DNA from: JAAFKA01 sp044348925
GTDB lineage: Bacteria; Bacteroidota; Bacteroidia; Cytophagales; Thermoflexibacteraceae
Assembly: GCA_044348925.1 (NCBI GenBank)
Contig: JBIKRY010000001.1
Span: 1-64,000, forward strand
Reading direction: 5' to 3'
DNA length: 64,000 nt
Made by a program: the position numbers and the translations under genes
Shown: piece after piece, positions 35,401-44,956 of the stretch
How positions within the stretch are numbered: position 1 is the stretch's first letter
Layout of the letters: every line of letters begins with the position of its first letter
The notes under the pieces: model-generated
What the model saw: the letters and a program-made list of their open reading frames with translations, nothing else
Told to the model about the DNA's origin: nothing
Database searches by the model: none

Positions 35401-35852
35401 TGTAACTTTTCTTGTTCCTCTTTTCTACCTTTTCGTAATAATCTATCTCCAAAAAATAAAGAAATTATGCTACCAACTCCTAAAAATGCAGCTAATACAA
35501 GTAAAAAACCTGATGCTTGTTGTGTTGAATAAGTACCAACAATTAACCACATCAAAGCAAATCCCATTGCATATAGTAAAGCAACAATACCTAAGACTAT
35601 TAATACAGTTCCCCAAATTTTCTTTTTATTCTTTTTTTTGAGAATTGCGTTTATAAGGAATGCAAGCCCAATAACAAGCCAAAAAATACTTAAAACTATA
35701 TCATTATTTTTTACTTTTAATACTTTGTAAACTTTTGCTGCAACTTTACTTGTTACAACCAAAGCTTCATGATTTGTTGCCACCTGCATACCATAACAAG
35801 GCATAAAAATCATAAAAATACTTAATAATAAAATTACAAAACGGATATACAT
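35385..35852 (-). CDS. Membrane protein, tandem partner 1 with shared leader
   Basis: The protein begins MYIRFVILLLSIFMIFMPCY and has three further hydrophobic segments (about residues 54-70, 80-105 and 115-135) and a charged tail (RKGRKEEQEKLQKNNN). The leader looks like a signal peptide or first membrane helix. It starts 15 bases after the DUF29 stop and is followed after 7 bases by a second gene with the same leader, so the three are probably one operon. Function unknown. Confidence 0.78.
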   Translation of the reverse strand: MYIRFVILLLSIFMIFMPCYGMQVATNHEALVVTSKVAAKVYKVLKVKNNDIVLSIFWLVIGLAFLINAILKKKNKKKIWGTVLIVLGIVALLYAMGFALMWLIVGTYSTQQASGFLLVLAAFLGVGSIISLFFGDRLLRKGRKEEQEKLQKNNN

Positions 35853-35875
35853 AGCTGTTTTAGTTGTTATTTTTT
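35777..35875 (-). repeat. Leader repeat, upstream copy
   Basis: This is the partner of 35302-35400. It includes the last codons of the DUF29 gene, the short gap and the leader codons of the membrane protein gene at 35385-35852. Confidence 0.9.
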
Positions 35876-36298
35876 AGGAGTTTCATACTTGTCTTCAAAA
35901 ACTTGTTCCCAAGTCAAATTTTCTACTTTGCTATCTGTTTCCATTTCGGTTTCTGCCTCATCTTTTGCACGAGCAAAAACCTTTTCCCAAATACTTTCTA
36001 TATATTTTCTATTCAAAGAAGGTCGCAATTCTTGAATATCCAAAATTTCATACCTTGCATTTTTTATGGTTGCTGCCCAAGACGAACTTCGTTTTTCGGG
36101 TTGCGAAAACCACTTAATCAAATGTTTTATAAGCCTTATCAACTGACTTGCTAAGGCTTTTTTATGTTCTTGCGACATACTTTCTAACAAATAATTGATA
36201 CCAATTTCCGCCTCATCAAATTCTGCATTTTCCAAAGCCCTGCGAATCTCGAGGGCTGTTTCATAATCTGATGTAATGATATTGTTCCAATTTCTCAT
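35867..36298 (-). CDS. DUF29-like protein, 143 aa
   Basis: A helical, charged cytoplasmic protein. The motif IRLIKHLIKWFSQPEKRSSS followed by WAATIKNARYEI is that of DUF29 proteins, which are frequent in cyanobacteria and mobile or toxin-antitoxin-rich regions; no activity is established. It lies 12 bases downstream of the thioesterase gene and just upstream of the two leader-sharing membrane proteins. Confidence 0.75.
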   Translation of the reverse strand: MRNWNNIITSDYETALEIRRALENAEFDEAEIGINYLLESMSQEHKKALASQLIRLIKHLIKWFSQPEKRSSSWAATIKNARYEILDIQELRPSLNRKYIESIWEKVFARAKDEAETEMETDSKVENLTWEQVFEDKYETPKK

Positions 36299-36310
36299 AG
36301 TTATTGCTAT

Positions 36311-36745
36311 TTAAAATACCTCAAACTCACTATGTTTTGGCATTTTATCCACCATATCTATAATCTCTTGTGGAGGAATTACCAATTTCCTTGTTGCTAA
36401 ATCTAACCAACCGCCAAAAATAGTAACTGTTGCACAAATTGTATCATCATCACGCAAAAAAGTTGTCATTATCGAATATTTCGAAAAATCTTTGCTAAGT
36501 CCTTTCAATTCAAATTTTAGGAAAATTTGTTGTCCATAGCGAATTTCTCGTTTAAAAATACCTTCTTCTCTCAATAAAACAGGATTCATCTTGCTTTTTT
36601 GGAAAAAATCTATACTCATACCTTGGCTTTGCAAAACTTCGGTACGAAATTGTGCAGCCAAATCATAAAAAGCAGAGTGTTTTACGTGATAATTGGGGTC
36701 TAAATCTGCCCAACGAATATGTGCAGCTTGTTTATATTCTTTCAT
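36311..36745 (-). CDS. Hotdog-fold acyl-CoA thioesterase (4-HBT type)
   Basis: The motif RWADLDPNYHVKHSAFYDLA near residue 10 is the catalytic helix region of the 4-hydroxybenzoyl-CoA thioesterase type, with the catalytic Asp in DLDPN; FGGWLDLATRKL follows near residue 110. At 144 residues it is a single hotdog domain. It hydrolyses an acyl-CoA of unknown chain type. It heads a minus-strand run of genes down to 34000. Confidence 0.85.
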   Translation of the reverse strand: MKEYKQAAHIRWADLDPNYHVKHSAFYDLAAQFRTEVLQSQGMSIDFFQKSKMNPVLLREEGIFKREIRYGQQIFLKFELKGLSKDFSKYSIMTTFLRDDDTICATVTIFGGWLDLATRKLVIPPQEIIDMVDKMPKHSEFEVF

Positions 36746-37026
36746 GATTTGTTATATTTTTGTTTGCAAATATAGTAAAAACATTATGCAAGCATAGTAT
36801 TTTTGAAAAAATATTTAGCTTTTTTTCCAATAATTCTATAGATTTATAAAAACCCTATTTTGTTTTTGGGCATTAGCTTGTTTTTAAAACAAATTATATA
36901 TTTTTAGCGTATGATTAGAGAGATTATTGCTATTTTAGCTTAAATTTCTCTACTGTTGTAAGTATATTAAATTATGATAATTTTGATGTATAACTATTTT
37001 TCTATTTTTATAAAACCTTCAATAAG

Positions 37027-40000
37027 ATGAAAAAATTTTTTTTTTGGTTTCTTATTTTATCCTCTTGGATAATAAGTTATTCCCAAGCTACTATTTATTA
37101 TGTTCGTACCACAGGCTTGACTTCTAATGACGGCTTGACTTGGGCAACCTCCACGTCTATACAAAATGCTTTTCTACTTGCAAGTGCAGGAGATACTATT
37201 TTGGTTGCCAAAGGCACTTACAAGACCGATACTTTAGGTACGAGTCGTACTGCTACTTTTTTACTCAAAAATAAAATCGTATTCATTGGTGGTTATAATA
37301 ATACAGGTAATCCTGCTTTTGGTAGTCGAAATGCTACTACAAATGTTACTATTTTGAGTGGAGATTTAAGTAATAATGATAATTGTGCTACCATGTCCAC
37401 AGGTGGAAGTGCTGCTACTTATACAGATAATGCTTATCACATAGTACGCATACCTGCTACGATTGCAGATTGGGTATATGTAGAAGGTTTTACTATTTCG
37501 GGAGGCTCTGCGAATGGTGCAGCACCCGACAATCAAGGGGCAGGTGTATTAGTAGAAGATGGTGCAAAAAAAGTACAAATCGTAAATTGTACAATTACTT
37601 GCAATTTTTCGAGCAGTGATGGGGCAGGTATTTCGCACAGAGGTAGTACAAATAGCCGTTTGGTGCTTACAAGTTGCACACTTACCCAAAATCTAAGCAA
37701 TACGGGTGATGCTGGAGGCTTATTGATACGTGCCGACAGTGCCAATATTACTCGTAGCACTTTTTCTCTCAATCGTGGTTCTTCGGGTGCTGGGTTATCT
37801 GTAAAAATTGTAAATGCTGCAAATTGTGTTTACTCCATCTTAAATAATACTTTTGAAAATAATACTGCCTCAGCAACAGGCGGGGCAATCAATTTAGTCA
37901 ATGGAATCAACGAGGGTTATGTAATTGATGGAAATAATTTTGTTACTAACACAGCCCTTAATGGCGGTGCAATAGGTTTTTTTGGAACTTCTACTGGCGT
38001 AATTGCTTATATTCAATCCAATAAATTTATCGGTAATATAGCTTCTTTGCAAGGTGGCGGGGCAATTTTTATTAGTGGAATAAGCCTCGATGCCAACGGA
38101 ACTGCCCAAAGCACTATTCTTAATAATGTTTTTAGCGGAAATCGGGCATCTGCTAATAGTGGTACAAATGGCAAAGGTGGTGCTATCATTATTCAGGGCT
38201 TAACTGCAACCCAAAAAGCCCCTGTTATTGCCAACAACACATTTAGTCGAAATCTCGCAAATGGCAATAACGCAGCTGTAGGTGGTGGTGCATTGTTTGT
38301 GAGTGCAAATAACGCAGCAGTAAATTTTACAGTTTTTAATAATATTTTTTGGAACAATACCAACACAGGCAATAGAGGAAATAATCTTTTTGTCGCAACT
38401 TCTACAAGTTTCAAATATGCACATTCCATTATCAACGCAGCCGAAAGCACTTGCACAGGTGGCTGTCAAGACACAGGAGTTGCTGCTTTGCTAAACAAAG
38501 ACCCTAAATTTTATGACGATGACGGTGCAGACAATACCGTAGGGACTCTTGATGACGATTTGCGTTTACAATATGATAATACTACAGGGGTTACAATTAA
38601 CAACGCATTTGATACAGGCGTATATACATACAATACTTTTACTACTTTAAATGTAGATTATTTAGTTTTTGACCGTAGTTGCTTACCAGATTTGGGGGCT
38701 TACGAATATACACATTATTGGAAAGGTGGCACTACAGATTGGAATACTGGGGCAAATTGGAGTGATAAATGTGGAAATGTTGTGCCAACTGCCAAAATGA
38801 ATATTTATGTAGGTACAAATGACCAATCTACTACCAATGCTACAGGCGGTATCACTGGCACAAATACCACTACCAACCCTGTACTTGATGTTACCAATCA
38901 CGTAGGATTTTCGTTTTATGTAAGCAAAGATGTAACCATGCAAACGGCAAGTTTACTTACTTTGCAAGGGCATTTGAGAGTAAGTGGAACAGCAAAATTT
39001 AATAACAATGCCGCTGCCTACGGAGGTAGAGTACTTATGAAACCAACAGATTGTGCTTTTGCCCAAACTATTTCTCATAGTGGTAGCCAACTTAATTTTA
39101 ATCACTTAGAAATAGACAATATTTCAGGAGTTACAAAATCGGGCAATAATGTAAACGTAAAAACGGTAGTAGAACTTACCAATGGAAATTTGGCAGTCGG
39201 TGGTGGCTTTACCTTGCTTTCTACAGCAACTTCGACTGCTATGGTTGCGAATGACCCTGCGGCAGGCGTTGCACCTACTACACGCAGAATTACAGGAAAT
39301 GTAACCGTACAAAGACATATTACAGGACACCCTGCCTATACAGGACTTGGATACCGCTATTTTTCTGCACCAATTAGCAATTATTCTTACGGGCAATTTA
39401 CCCAAACCCCGATTGTTACAGGAGCAGGATATTATTGGTATAATCCAAGTTACACCGCAGCAAATTTCCCTACTTTATTTACTTATCAAGAAGGAAATAA
39501 CACGGATGATGGCACCAATACAGGTGGTTTTGAAGGTGGCTCTGCAACAGGGGGCTGGCGTTGCCCAACTACTAACCCAAGTATAGGACAAGGATTTAAT
39601 GTCCACACGCCAACCAATATTACAACTACTTTTACAGGAACATTAAATAATGGCACTTTAACGATTCCCGTTACAAAAACAGGAGCAAGTACCTATTCGG
39701 GTTGGAATTTGGTAGGAAATCCATATCCATCGCCTTTAGATTGGGACGCAGTAGTAGCAGCAAATGCTACTATCATAGAAGCAGCAATATATAGACGTAT
39801 TGCAAGAGGTCCCTTAAACTTGGTTAGTTGGGGAAAATATATTGCAGGAGTAGGCTCTATCGAAGGCGGAACAGTAGGCGGAAACACTGTAGATAATACC
39901 AATATTAACAAAAATATTGCTTTAGGGCAAGGATTTTTTGTGGTTGCAAAAACAAATGGAAATATTACACTAAACAATACTATGCGACCAAGCATAGGCA

Positions 40001-40725
40001 CACAAACAAGCCCATTGTTTTTGAGAACCGAAAATAACAAGCCAATGGCACTAAAATTACGTTGCCAAAATTCGCAATTTTATGACGAAATGATAGTACA
40101 TTTTAACCAAAATGCAACAGAAAAATATGATGGAGATTTTGATGCACATAAAGCACCTGAAAATGGAGGTACAATGCCCGATATGTATATGATTTCGGCA
40201 GACAAAAAAAATATTTCTATCAATGGATTACCTTTTAGTGCTTTGCAAAAAAATGTTCCTTTTATTGTAAAATCAAAAATTGCAGGCGAATATCAAATTA
40301 ATGTGCAAGATACAAGTTCAATTCCTACAAATTCCAATGTATTTTTATGGGATAAGGAACTGAATATCAAACAAAACTTGTTGTTAAATCCTATTTACAA
40401 ATTTACGGCAAAAGTAGCTACTTATAACACAAGATTTGAATTGATTTTTGATATTAGTATTAATGCTAATTTGGTAGGAAATTTGACACTCTATCCAAAT
40501 CCAAGCACCGATAATAACGTAACTCTACGCCTACTAACCAATGAAAATGCAAATTTGAATATTGCAATTTATGATGTGATGGGACGAGTTGCCAAAACTA
40601 TTACTGCACACAAAGACCTAAATACCTTTGAAATGCCATTAGATTTGTCAGATTTGTCGCAAGGGGTATATGTAATTCAAATCCATGACGGAAAAAAAAC
40701 CTATAGTAGCAAGTTTGTAAAATAA
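37027..40725 (+). CDS. T9SS-secreted right-handed beta-helix protein, 1,232 aa
   Basis: The signal peptide is MKKFFFWFLILSSWIISYSQ. Residues about 22-560 form a pectate-lyase-like parallel beta-helix, opening with IYYVRTTG ... GLTWATSTSIQNAFLLA and carrying repeated NNTFxxN and GGGAIxI turns. A beta-sandwich region follows (about 565-760) with a WKGGTTDWNTGANW motif that is also seen in the giant adhesin, then a region typical of T9SS cargo (GWNLVGNPYPSPLDWD near 905). The last 80 residues are a T9SS sorting domain (LTLYPNPSTDN ... GVYVIQI). No catalytic residues can be assigned, so adhesion or polysaccharide binding is as likely as lyase activity. Confidence 0.92.
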   Translation: MKKFFFWFLILSSWIISYSQATIYYVRTTGLTSNDGLTWATSTSIQNAFLLASAGDTILVAKGTYKTDTLGTSRTATFLLKNKIVFIGGYNNTGNPAFGSRNATTNVTILSGDLSNNDNCATMSTGGSAATYTDNAYHIVRIPATIADWVYVEGFTISGGSANGAAPDNQGAGVLVEDGAKKVQIVNCTITCNFSSSDGAGISHRGSTNSRLVLTSCTLTQNLSNTGDAGGLLIRADSANITRSTFSLNRGSSGAGLSVKIVNAANCVYSILNNTFENNTASATGGAINLVNGINEGYVIDGNNFVTNTALNGGAIGFFGTSTGVIAYIQSNKFIGNIASLQGGGAIFISGISLDANGTAQSTILNNVFSGNRASANSGTNGKGGAIIIQGLTATQKAPVIANNTFSRNLANGNNAAVGGGALFVSANNAAVNFTVFNNIFWNNTNTGNRGNNLFVATSTSFKYAHSIINAAESTCTGGCQDTGVAALLNKDPKFYDDDGADNTVGTLDDDLRLQYDNTTGVTINNAFDTGVYTYNTFTTLNVDYLVFDRSCLPDLGAYEYTHYWKGGTTDWNTGANWSDKCGNVVPTAKMNIYVGTNDQSTTNATGGITGTNTTTNPVLDVTNHVGFSFYVSKDVTMQTASLLTLQGHLRVSGTAKFNNNAAAYGGRVLMKPTDCAFAQTISHSGSQLNFNHLEIDNISGVTKSGNNVNVKTVVELTNGNLAVGGGFTLLSTATSTAMVANDPAAGVAPTTRRITGNVTVQRHITGHPAYTGLGYRYFSAPISNYSYGQFTQTPIVTGAGYYWYNPSYTAANFPTLFTYQEGNNTDDGTNTGGFEGGSATGGWRCPTTNPSIGQGFNVHTPTNITTTFTGTLNNGTLTIPVTKTGASTYSGWNLVGNPYPSPLDWDAVVAANATIIEAAIYRRIARGPLNLVSWGKYIAGVGSIEGGTVGGNTVDNTNINKNIALGQGFFVVAKTNGNITLNNTMRPSIGTQTSPLFLRTENNKPMALKLRCQNSQFYDEMIVHFNQNATEKYDGDFDAHKAPENGGTMPDMYMISADKKNISINGLPFSALQKNVPFIVKSKIAGEYQINVQDTSSIPTNSNVFLWDKELNIKQNLLLNPIYKFTAKVATYNTRFELIFDISINANLVGNLTLYPNPSTDNNVTLRLLTNENANLNIAIYDVMGRVAKTITAHKDLNTFEMPLDLSDLSQGVYVIQIHDGKKTYSSKFVK

Positions 40726-40761
40726 AATTATTACTATAAAAATTCTCTTGTTATTTACTAT

Positions 40762-40802
40762 GTAGGTTGCAAGGTTTATAAAAAGACCTTGCAACCTACT
40801 TT
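40762..40802. terminator. Bidirectional terminator between convergent genes
   Basis: A 14-bp inverted repeat (GTAGGTTGCAAGGT / ACCTTGCAACCTAC) followed by a T tract lies between the T9SS protein gene and the convergent gene at 40803. Confidence 0.8.
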
Positions 40803-41426
40803 TTAAAATAAATCAAATTTTTCGGCAGTCCGCACACAGTCTGCAAAAATAAAATCTAAAACCCCGAATAATTTATCAGGGTTATCCAAACCCAAACCTA
40901 CAGGGTGTTTGTAAATAATTTTAGTATCTAATTTCCCAAATTCCCAACCTTTTCCAATACTAACAATAGCATAAATAGGAATTTCAGGATTTTTATTTAG
41001 AAGTTGTGCAACTATTAATTGTTTGTAAGCATCTACCCAACCCTTATCGTAGTCATCATGCTTTGCCTTGACAGTAATAAGTAAAGGTTTGCCAAAAATA
41101 TTAACCCCTGTTTTGTTTTTAGGCGAAACTACATAGTCTGGCACTAAAACCAAATCTTCATACTTTATTTGTGGGTGGCTGAACAATTTAGCTCGAGGAT
41201 TGCGTTTCCAAGCCTCTCTGAGTAGTGGAAAAATTAGCGTTTCACAAGCATAAAATTCCATATCTGTATCCCCACGTTCTGATAAAGCAAAATCTATATC
41301 GTCTAATACAGTTTGGTGAATTTGTATGGGAGTGATGGAAGAAAAATCAAGAAATTTTTTGCTTTCTACTCGCAAGTCAAAATATGTTAATAATTCATCT
41401 GCGTTTTTAAAGTCGCTAAATTTCAT
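40803..41426 (-). CDS. PD-(D/E)XK-like protein with altered ExK motif, 206 aa
   Basis: The layout LVPDYVVS, a short insertion, PLLITVKAKHDDYDKGWVDA and YAIVSIGKGWEFGKL matches restriction-like nuclease-fold proteins common in Bacteroidota, in which the second segment usually reads VEAK. Here the Glu is Lys (codon AAG, one transition from GAG), so catalytic competence is doubtful. I prefer ATG 41426 (MKFSDFKNADELL); an earlier start at 41447 adds 7 residues. It is isolated and convergent with the T9SS gene. Confidence 0.65.
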   Translation of the reverse strand: MKFSDFKNADELLTYFDLRVESKKFLDFSSITPIQIHQTVLDDIDFALSERGDTDMEFYACETLIFPLLREAWKRNPRAKLFSHPQIKYEDLVLVPDYVVSPKNKTGVNIFGKPLLITVKAKHDDYDKGWVDAYKQLIVAQLLNKNPEIPIYAIVSIGKGWEFGKLDTKIIYKHPVGLGLDNPDKLFGVLDFIFADCVRTAEKFDLF

Positions 41427-41608
41427 AAGTCGTAATGGTTTTAGCAAAGTTACGAAATGTTATGGAAAACGAAGAATAAACCTCGTTTGTATGTCAATAA
41501 AAAAACTTGTAGTTGCTCAATAAAGCTAAAAGCTAATAGATTACATACAAGTTTTATTAATAATTTGTTACTATATTTTCAACAAAAAAATTATTTTATC
41601 AAAACTTC

Positions 41609-43426
41609 TCAATTTATTACATCACCACGCAAAGCCCTAAACCGTTTTCGTGCTTCTGCGGAATAGATACTTCCTTGATAATTGCTTAGTAATTTTTGGT
41701 AATATTCCATAGCTTTTTCCTTATTTTGTAGGTTTTCTTGGTACAGTTTGCCTGCCATAAAGGTTGCGTCATCTCCCAAAATATCTTCACTACTATCTTG
41801 CAATAATTTTTGTATTTCGGTCATAGCCTCTGGATAACGAGCTTGGCGAATAAAAATATTTGCCTTTGCCCAATGAATTTCGTCTATTAAACTATGTTCG
41901 GGATAGGTTTTCAGCATTTTATCATAGCCAAGCAATGCCTCATCAAGTTGCCCTTGAAAAACCAACAAATCTATAGCTGCAAATTCGCTAAGTGCCGTTG
42001 CCGAAGTATCCAATTCCAAATTATCGGCAATTAATAAAGATAATTGCATAGCATCATTTGCTATTTCGCGTGTAGTAGCCTCTTTGAGTACGTCTAATTG
42101 CTCTTTTGCAAAATCAAAATCCCCTTTATAATAATGTAATTTGGCATTTTTGAGTTTTGCAATATGCCCTAAAGGTCTTTCTTTTTCGGTTTTTGCTACT
42201 TGTGCATACAAAAGTGTAGCTTCCCAAGGCTCTGATTTTAACAAATAAATATCTCCTAAATCTACTTTAGCTTGGTCTATCAAGTCTTGTTTGATGCCAA
42301 GTGAACGAGAATCTATAATTTTTTGTAGGATAATAACTGCAGTATCTTTATTATTTAAGTAAAAAGCCTCTAATAATGCCATACTACGAACTGCCTCCGC
42401 AGTGCTTTGATTTAGCCCTAATTCGGCAACAATGCTATTATAATCTCCAATCAAAGACTTGATTTTTAACTTGTCTATTGGAAAAGTAGTTTTGATTTGT
42501 TCTTCTTTTGCCTTTGCCAAATTGCGTTTTGCCTCTGCATAAATAGATTTTTCGGTTCGGTAAGTATTGGCAATGTAATCATAAATCTTGATGGCAGCCG
42601 CATAATCTTTGTGTTCTAATGCCATTTTCCCCAAATTTCCCAACTCTATTCCTTCCAAATTTTTGCGTTTATCTATTGCTTTGGCTTGTAGAAATGCTTT
42701 TGTAAATTCTTTGCGTTGCATAAAATACCACACCAACATTTCAGGATAGACTACATTATCGGGATATTTTTCCAAAAAATCTACCAAAATACCTTCTAAT
42801 TTGTTGAAATCTTCTTCGTCACGCACACGCATTTGTAGATAATATTGTACCATTTCCAACTGTTCGGGACTGTAGCTCAACATATCCAAGTATTCATTGA
42901 CCATTTTATCTAATTTGCCCGACAAACCATACAAAGCTGCTAATTCATTTACAAACTTGTATTTTCCATTTTTACGTCCTGCCAAGTATAGTTTTTCGGC
43001 ATATTCATAAAAATTTGCTTGAATAAAATATTGTGCGTTGTAATGAATTTGGTTATCGTCTTTTTTGATACGGTCTATAAAATCCTCTAATTGGCGTGCA
43101 GATTCTTTGCTTTTGCCTTGCAAATTCAATACTGTTGCATAATCTACGGCAAACATTCCCTCATAAGGCAAATTTTTAGTTTGCTTTTTGAGATATTTTT
43201 CGGCTTCTTCCAATTTTTGTAATTTTAGTAAGATAGCCAAGTAATTTTTATGAATATCATAAATAAATTCTTGCTTTTTTACTAATCTTTCATACATTGT
43301 ATAGGCTTTGTCGTATTCGCCTTGAGCATAATATTCATTTGCTAACAGCATTTCTGTCTGTGTTTGACCCAAAATTTGAGCAGTACAAAAAAGTACAAAG
43401 GATATACAAAAAAATATTTTTTTCAT
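41609..43426 (-). CDS. Secreted tetratricopeptide-repeat protein, 605 aa
   Basis: A signal peptide (MKKIFFCISFVLFCTAQILG) is followed by TPR-like helix pairs along the whole length, for example YYAQGEYDKAYTMYERLVKK near residue 33 and ARYPEAMTEIQKLLQ and EKAMEYYQKLLSNYQGS near the C-terminus. The architecture suggests a periplasmic scaffold or assembly factor (YbgF- or BamD-like in style only). It lies 82 bases downstream of the gene at 43509 in the same direction and may share its transcript. Confidence 0.85.
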   Translation of the reverse strand: MKKIFFCISFVLFCTAQILGQTQTEMLLANEYYAQGEYDKAYTMYERLVKKQEFIYDIHKNYLAILLKLQKLEEAEKYLKKQTKNLPYEGMFAVDYATVLNLQGKSKESARQLEDFIDRIKKDDNQIHYNAQYFIQANFYEYAEKLYLAGRKNGKYKFVNELAALYGLSGKLDKMVNEYLDMLSYSPEQLEMVQYYLQMRVRDEEDFNKLEGILVDFLEKYPDNVVYPEMLVWYFMQRKEFTKAFLQAKAIDKRKNLEGIELGNLGKMALEHKDYAAAIKIYDYIANTYRTEKSIYAEAKRNLAKAKEEQIKTTFPIDKLKIKSLIGDYNSIVAELGLNQSTAEAVRSMALLEAFYLNNKDTAVIILQKIIDSRSLGIKQDLIDQAKVDLGDIYLLKSEPWEATLLYAQVAKTEKERPLGHIAKLKNAKLHYYKGDFDFAKEQLDVLKEATTREIANDAMQLSLLIADNLELDTSATALSEFAAIDLLVFQGQLDEALLGYDKMLKTYPEHSLIDEIHWAKANIFIRQARYPEAMTEIQKLLQDSSEDILGDDATFMAGKLYQENLQNKEKAMEYYQKLLSNYQGSIYSAEARKRFRALRGDVIN

Positions 43427-43508
43427 TTTGTGTTGTTTTCAGTGAAAATACATGTAGCTAAATTGCTAATTTGGTTACTTAAATAAAGTCTATCATACAC
43501 ATTTTATT

Positions 43509-44930
43509 TTATAAAGTATCCAAAAAACCCAAATAATATGTTTTATCCGACACTACATTATACCTGTTTCCATTTCCATCATTTGCACTAATCACCAAAC
43601 GAAAATTATAAATATAATTTTCGCAAGACGCATCTCCATCAATTTCTAAAGAAAAATGTTGTGCTTGGTTGTTTGTAACTTCTTTAAAATCAAGTATAGG
43701 AATAATAGTTGATGTATGTGTCAAAGTTACTTTATATTTTTGTTCTCCTGCTTTTTGGGTTATCCAATTAGACCATTTTACTTTTTTGGTATCTAAATGA
43801 TAGGTAGCAATTTTTTCTAATTTAACATTGTCTATGTATAAAGTTTTGCCACTACTATTTTTGATATTAAACCTTATTTGCATATTTTTATTAGCAATGG
43901 TAGGAATATTTGTAGGCATATTTACCACACTTTTCAAGTTTTCTCGATATGGTTCTCCATATTTGCTATTCATATCTTCCCCTTCGGTATTTGTTTCAAA
44001 ATTCCATTTTTCAGAACTATACAAAAACTTACCATTGTAAATATTATTGGTGTGAAAAGATAATGGATTTGTAATTTTTTCTTCACCTGCCTTGTTATTG
44101 GTGCTGTCAAAATCTGTATTTTTGCTTATTGGGGTATTTTCTCTAAAATTACTGTCTGCCACCACAGGCTTAAACGTAATTTGCTCAATATAGGCTAACT
44201 TTTCTTTCTGTGTATCTACATAACTAAGCATTGTATAATATTTGTAGGAAAAAGTTACCAACAATAACAAAGAGGCAGCTATCGAAATTTCTTTAAAATA
44301 TTTTTTCCAAAACCCTATTTTTGGCTTTTCTATCTCTGCTTTTTCAGTTTCTTTTTCTGCTTTTTCAGTTTCTTTTTCTGCTTTTTCAGTTTCTTTTTCT
44401 GCGATTTTAGTTTCTTTTTCTGTAATTTCAGTTTCTTTTTCTGCAATTTCAGTTTCTTTTTCTGCAATTTCGGGGCTTATTTTTTCAAGTTCAAACTTAT
44501 TTTCAAGTTCAAGAGTTTTGTCTTTGCTATGTAGTTCTTTCCATTGTCTAAACTCTTCGAGAGTTTGTATTGGGCTATTTATCAAAAAAGCTGCAAAAGA
44601 TAATGTAATTTCTTTTGGTGCTACTGTTATACCTTGAAAAATCTTTGCAATAGACTTTGCTTTATTCTCTACACTTCGTTCTAATTCAAGGAGAACTTTA
44701 TCTAAAGAAACATTGCCTTTTGACAACACAAAAAAAACTTTGATTTTTTCTATTTTTTCAGGCTCACTATTTTCTTCCAATACACGAATACAATACCTGT
44801 GGATAGTTGTAACAGTAATTTTTGTAGTTCTAAATTCTTTAGGAATGATAGTTACAGGAATTTGTTCAGAGAAATTTCGTAAATAGATAGCAAATCCTTT
44901 TTGGAGTTCTTCGCGTTTGAGCTTTGTCAT
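43509..44930 (-). CDS. Single-pass membrane protein with Glu/Lys heptad linker, 473 aa
   Basis: ATG 44930 (MTKLKREELQKGFAIYLRNF) is chosen because the upstream extension runs into a REP hairpin. A cytoplasmic N-terminal domain of about 145 residues is followed by a charged linker (about residues 152-200) built of AEKETEK heptads, one transmembrane helix (ISIAASLLLLVTFSYKYYTM), and an external beta-rich domain of about 230 residues. I do not recognise either domain. The plan suggests a membrane-anchored signalling or anti-sigma-like protein, which is inference only. Confidence 0.7.
   Translation of the reverse strand: MTKLKREELQKGFAIYLRNFSEQIPVTIIPKEFRTTKITVTTIHRYCIRVLEENSEPEKIEKIKVFFVLSKGNVSLDKVLLELERSVENKAKSIAKIFQGITVAPKEITLSFAAFLINSPIQTLEEFRQWKELHSKDKTLELENKFELEKISPEIAEKETEIAEKETEITEKETKIAEKETEKAEKETEKAEKETEKAEIEKPKIGFWKKYFKEISIAASLLLLVTFSYKYYTMLSYVDTQKEKLAYIEQITFKPVVADSNFRENTPISKNTDFDSTNNKAGEEKITNPLSFHTNNIYNGKFLYSSEKWNFETNTEGEDMNSKYGEPYRENLKSVVNMPTNIPTIANKNMQIRFNIKNSSGKTLYIDNVKLEKIATYHLDTKKVKWSNWITQKAGEQKYKVTLTHTSTIIPILDFKEVTNNQAQHFSLEIDGDASCENYIYNFRLVISANDGNGNRYNVVSDKTYYLGFLDTL
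44335..44475 (-). repeat. 21-bp tandem repeat encoding AEKETEK heptads
   Basis: About seven units with a 21-base period occur inside the membrane-protein gene. Three are almost identical and the others differ by one or two bases. The heptad period predicts a coiled coil or single alpha-helix linker, and copy number may vary between strains. Confidence 0.85.
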
Positions 44931-44956
44931 AGGAAAAATAGTTAAAGTTGAATAGA

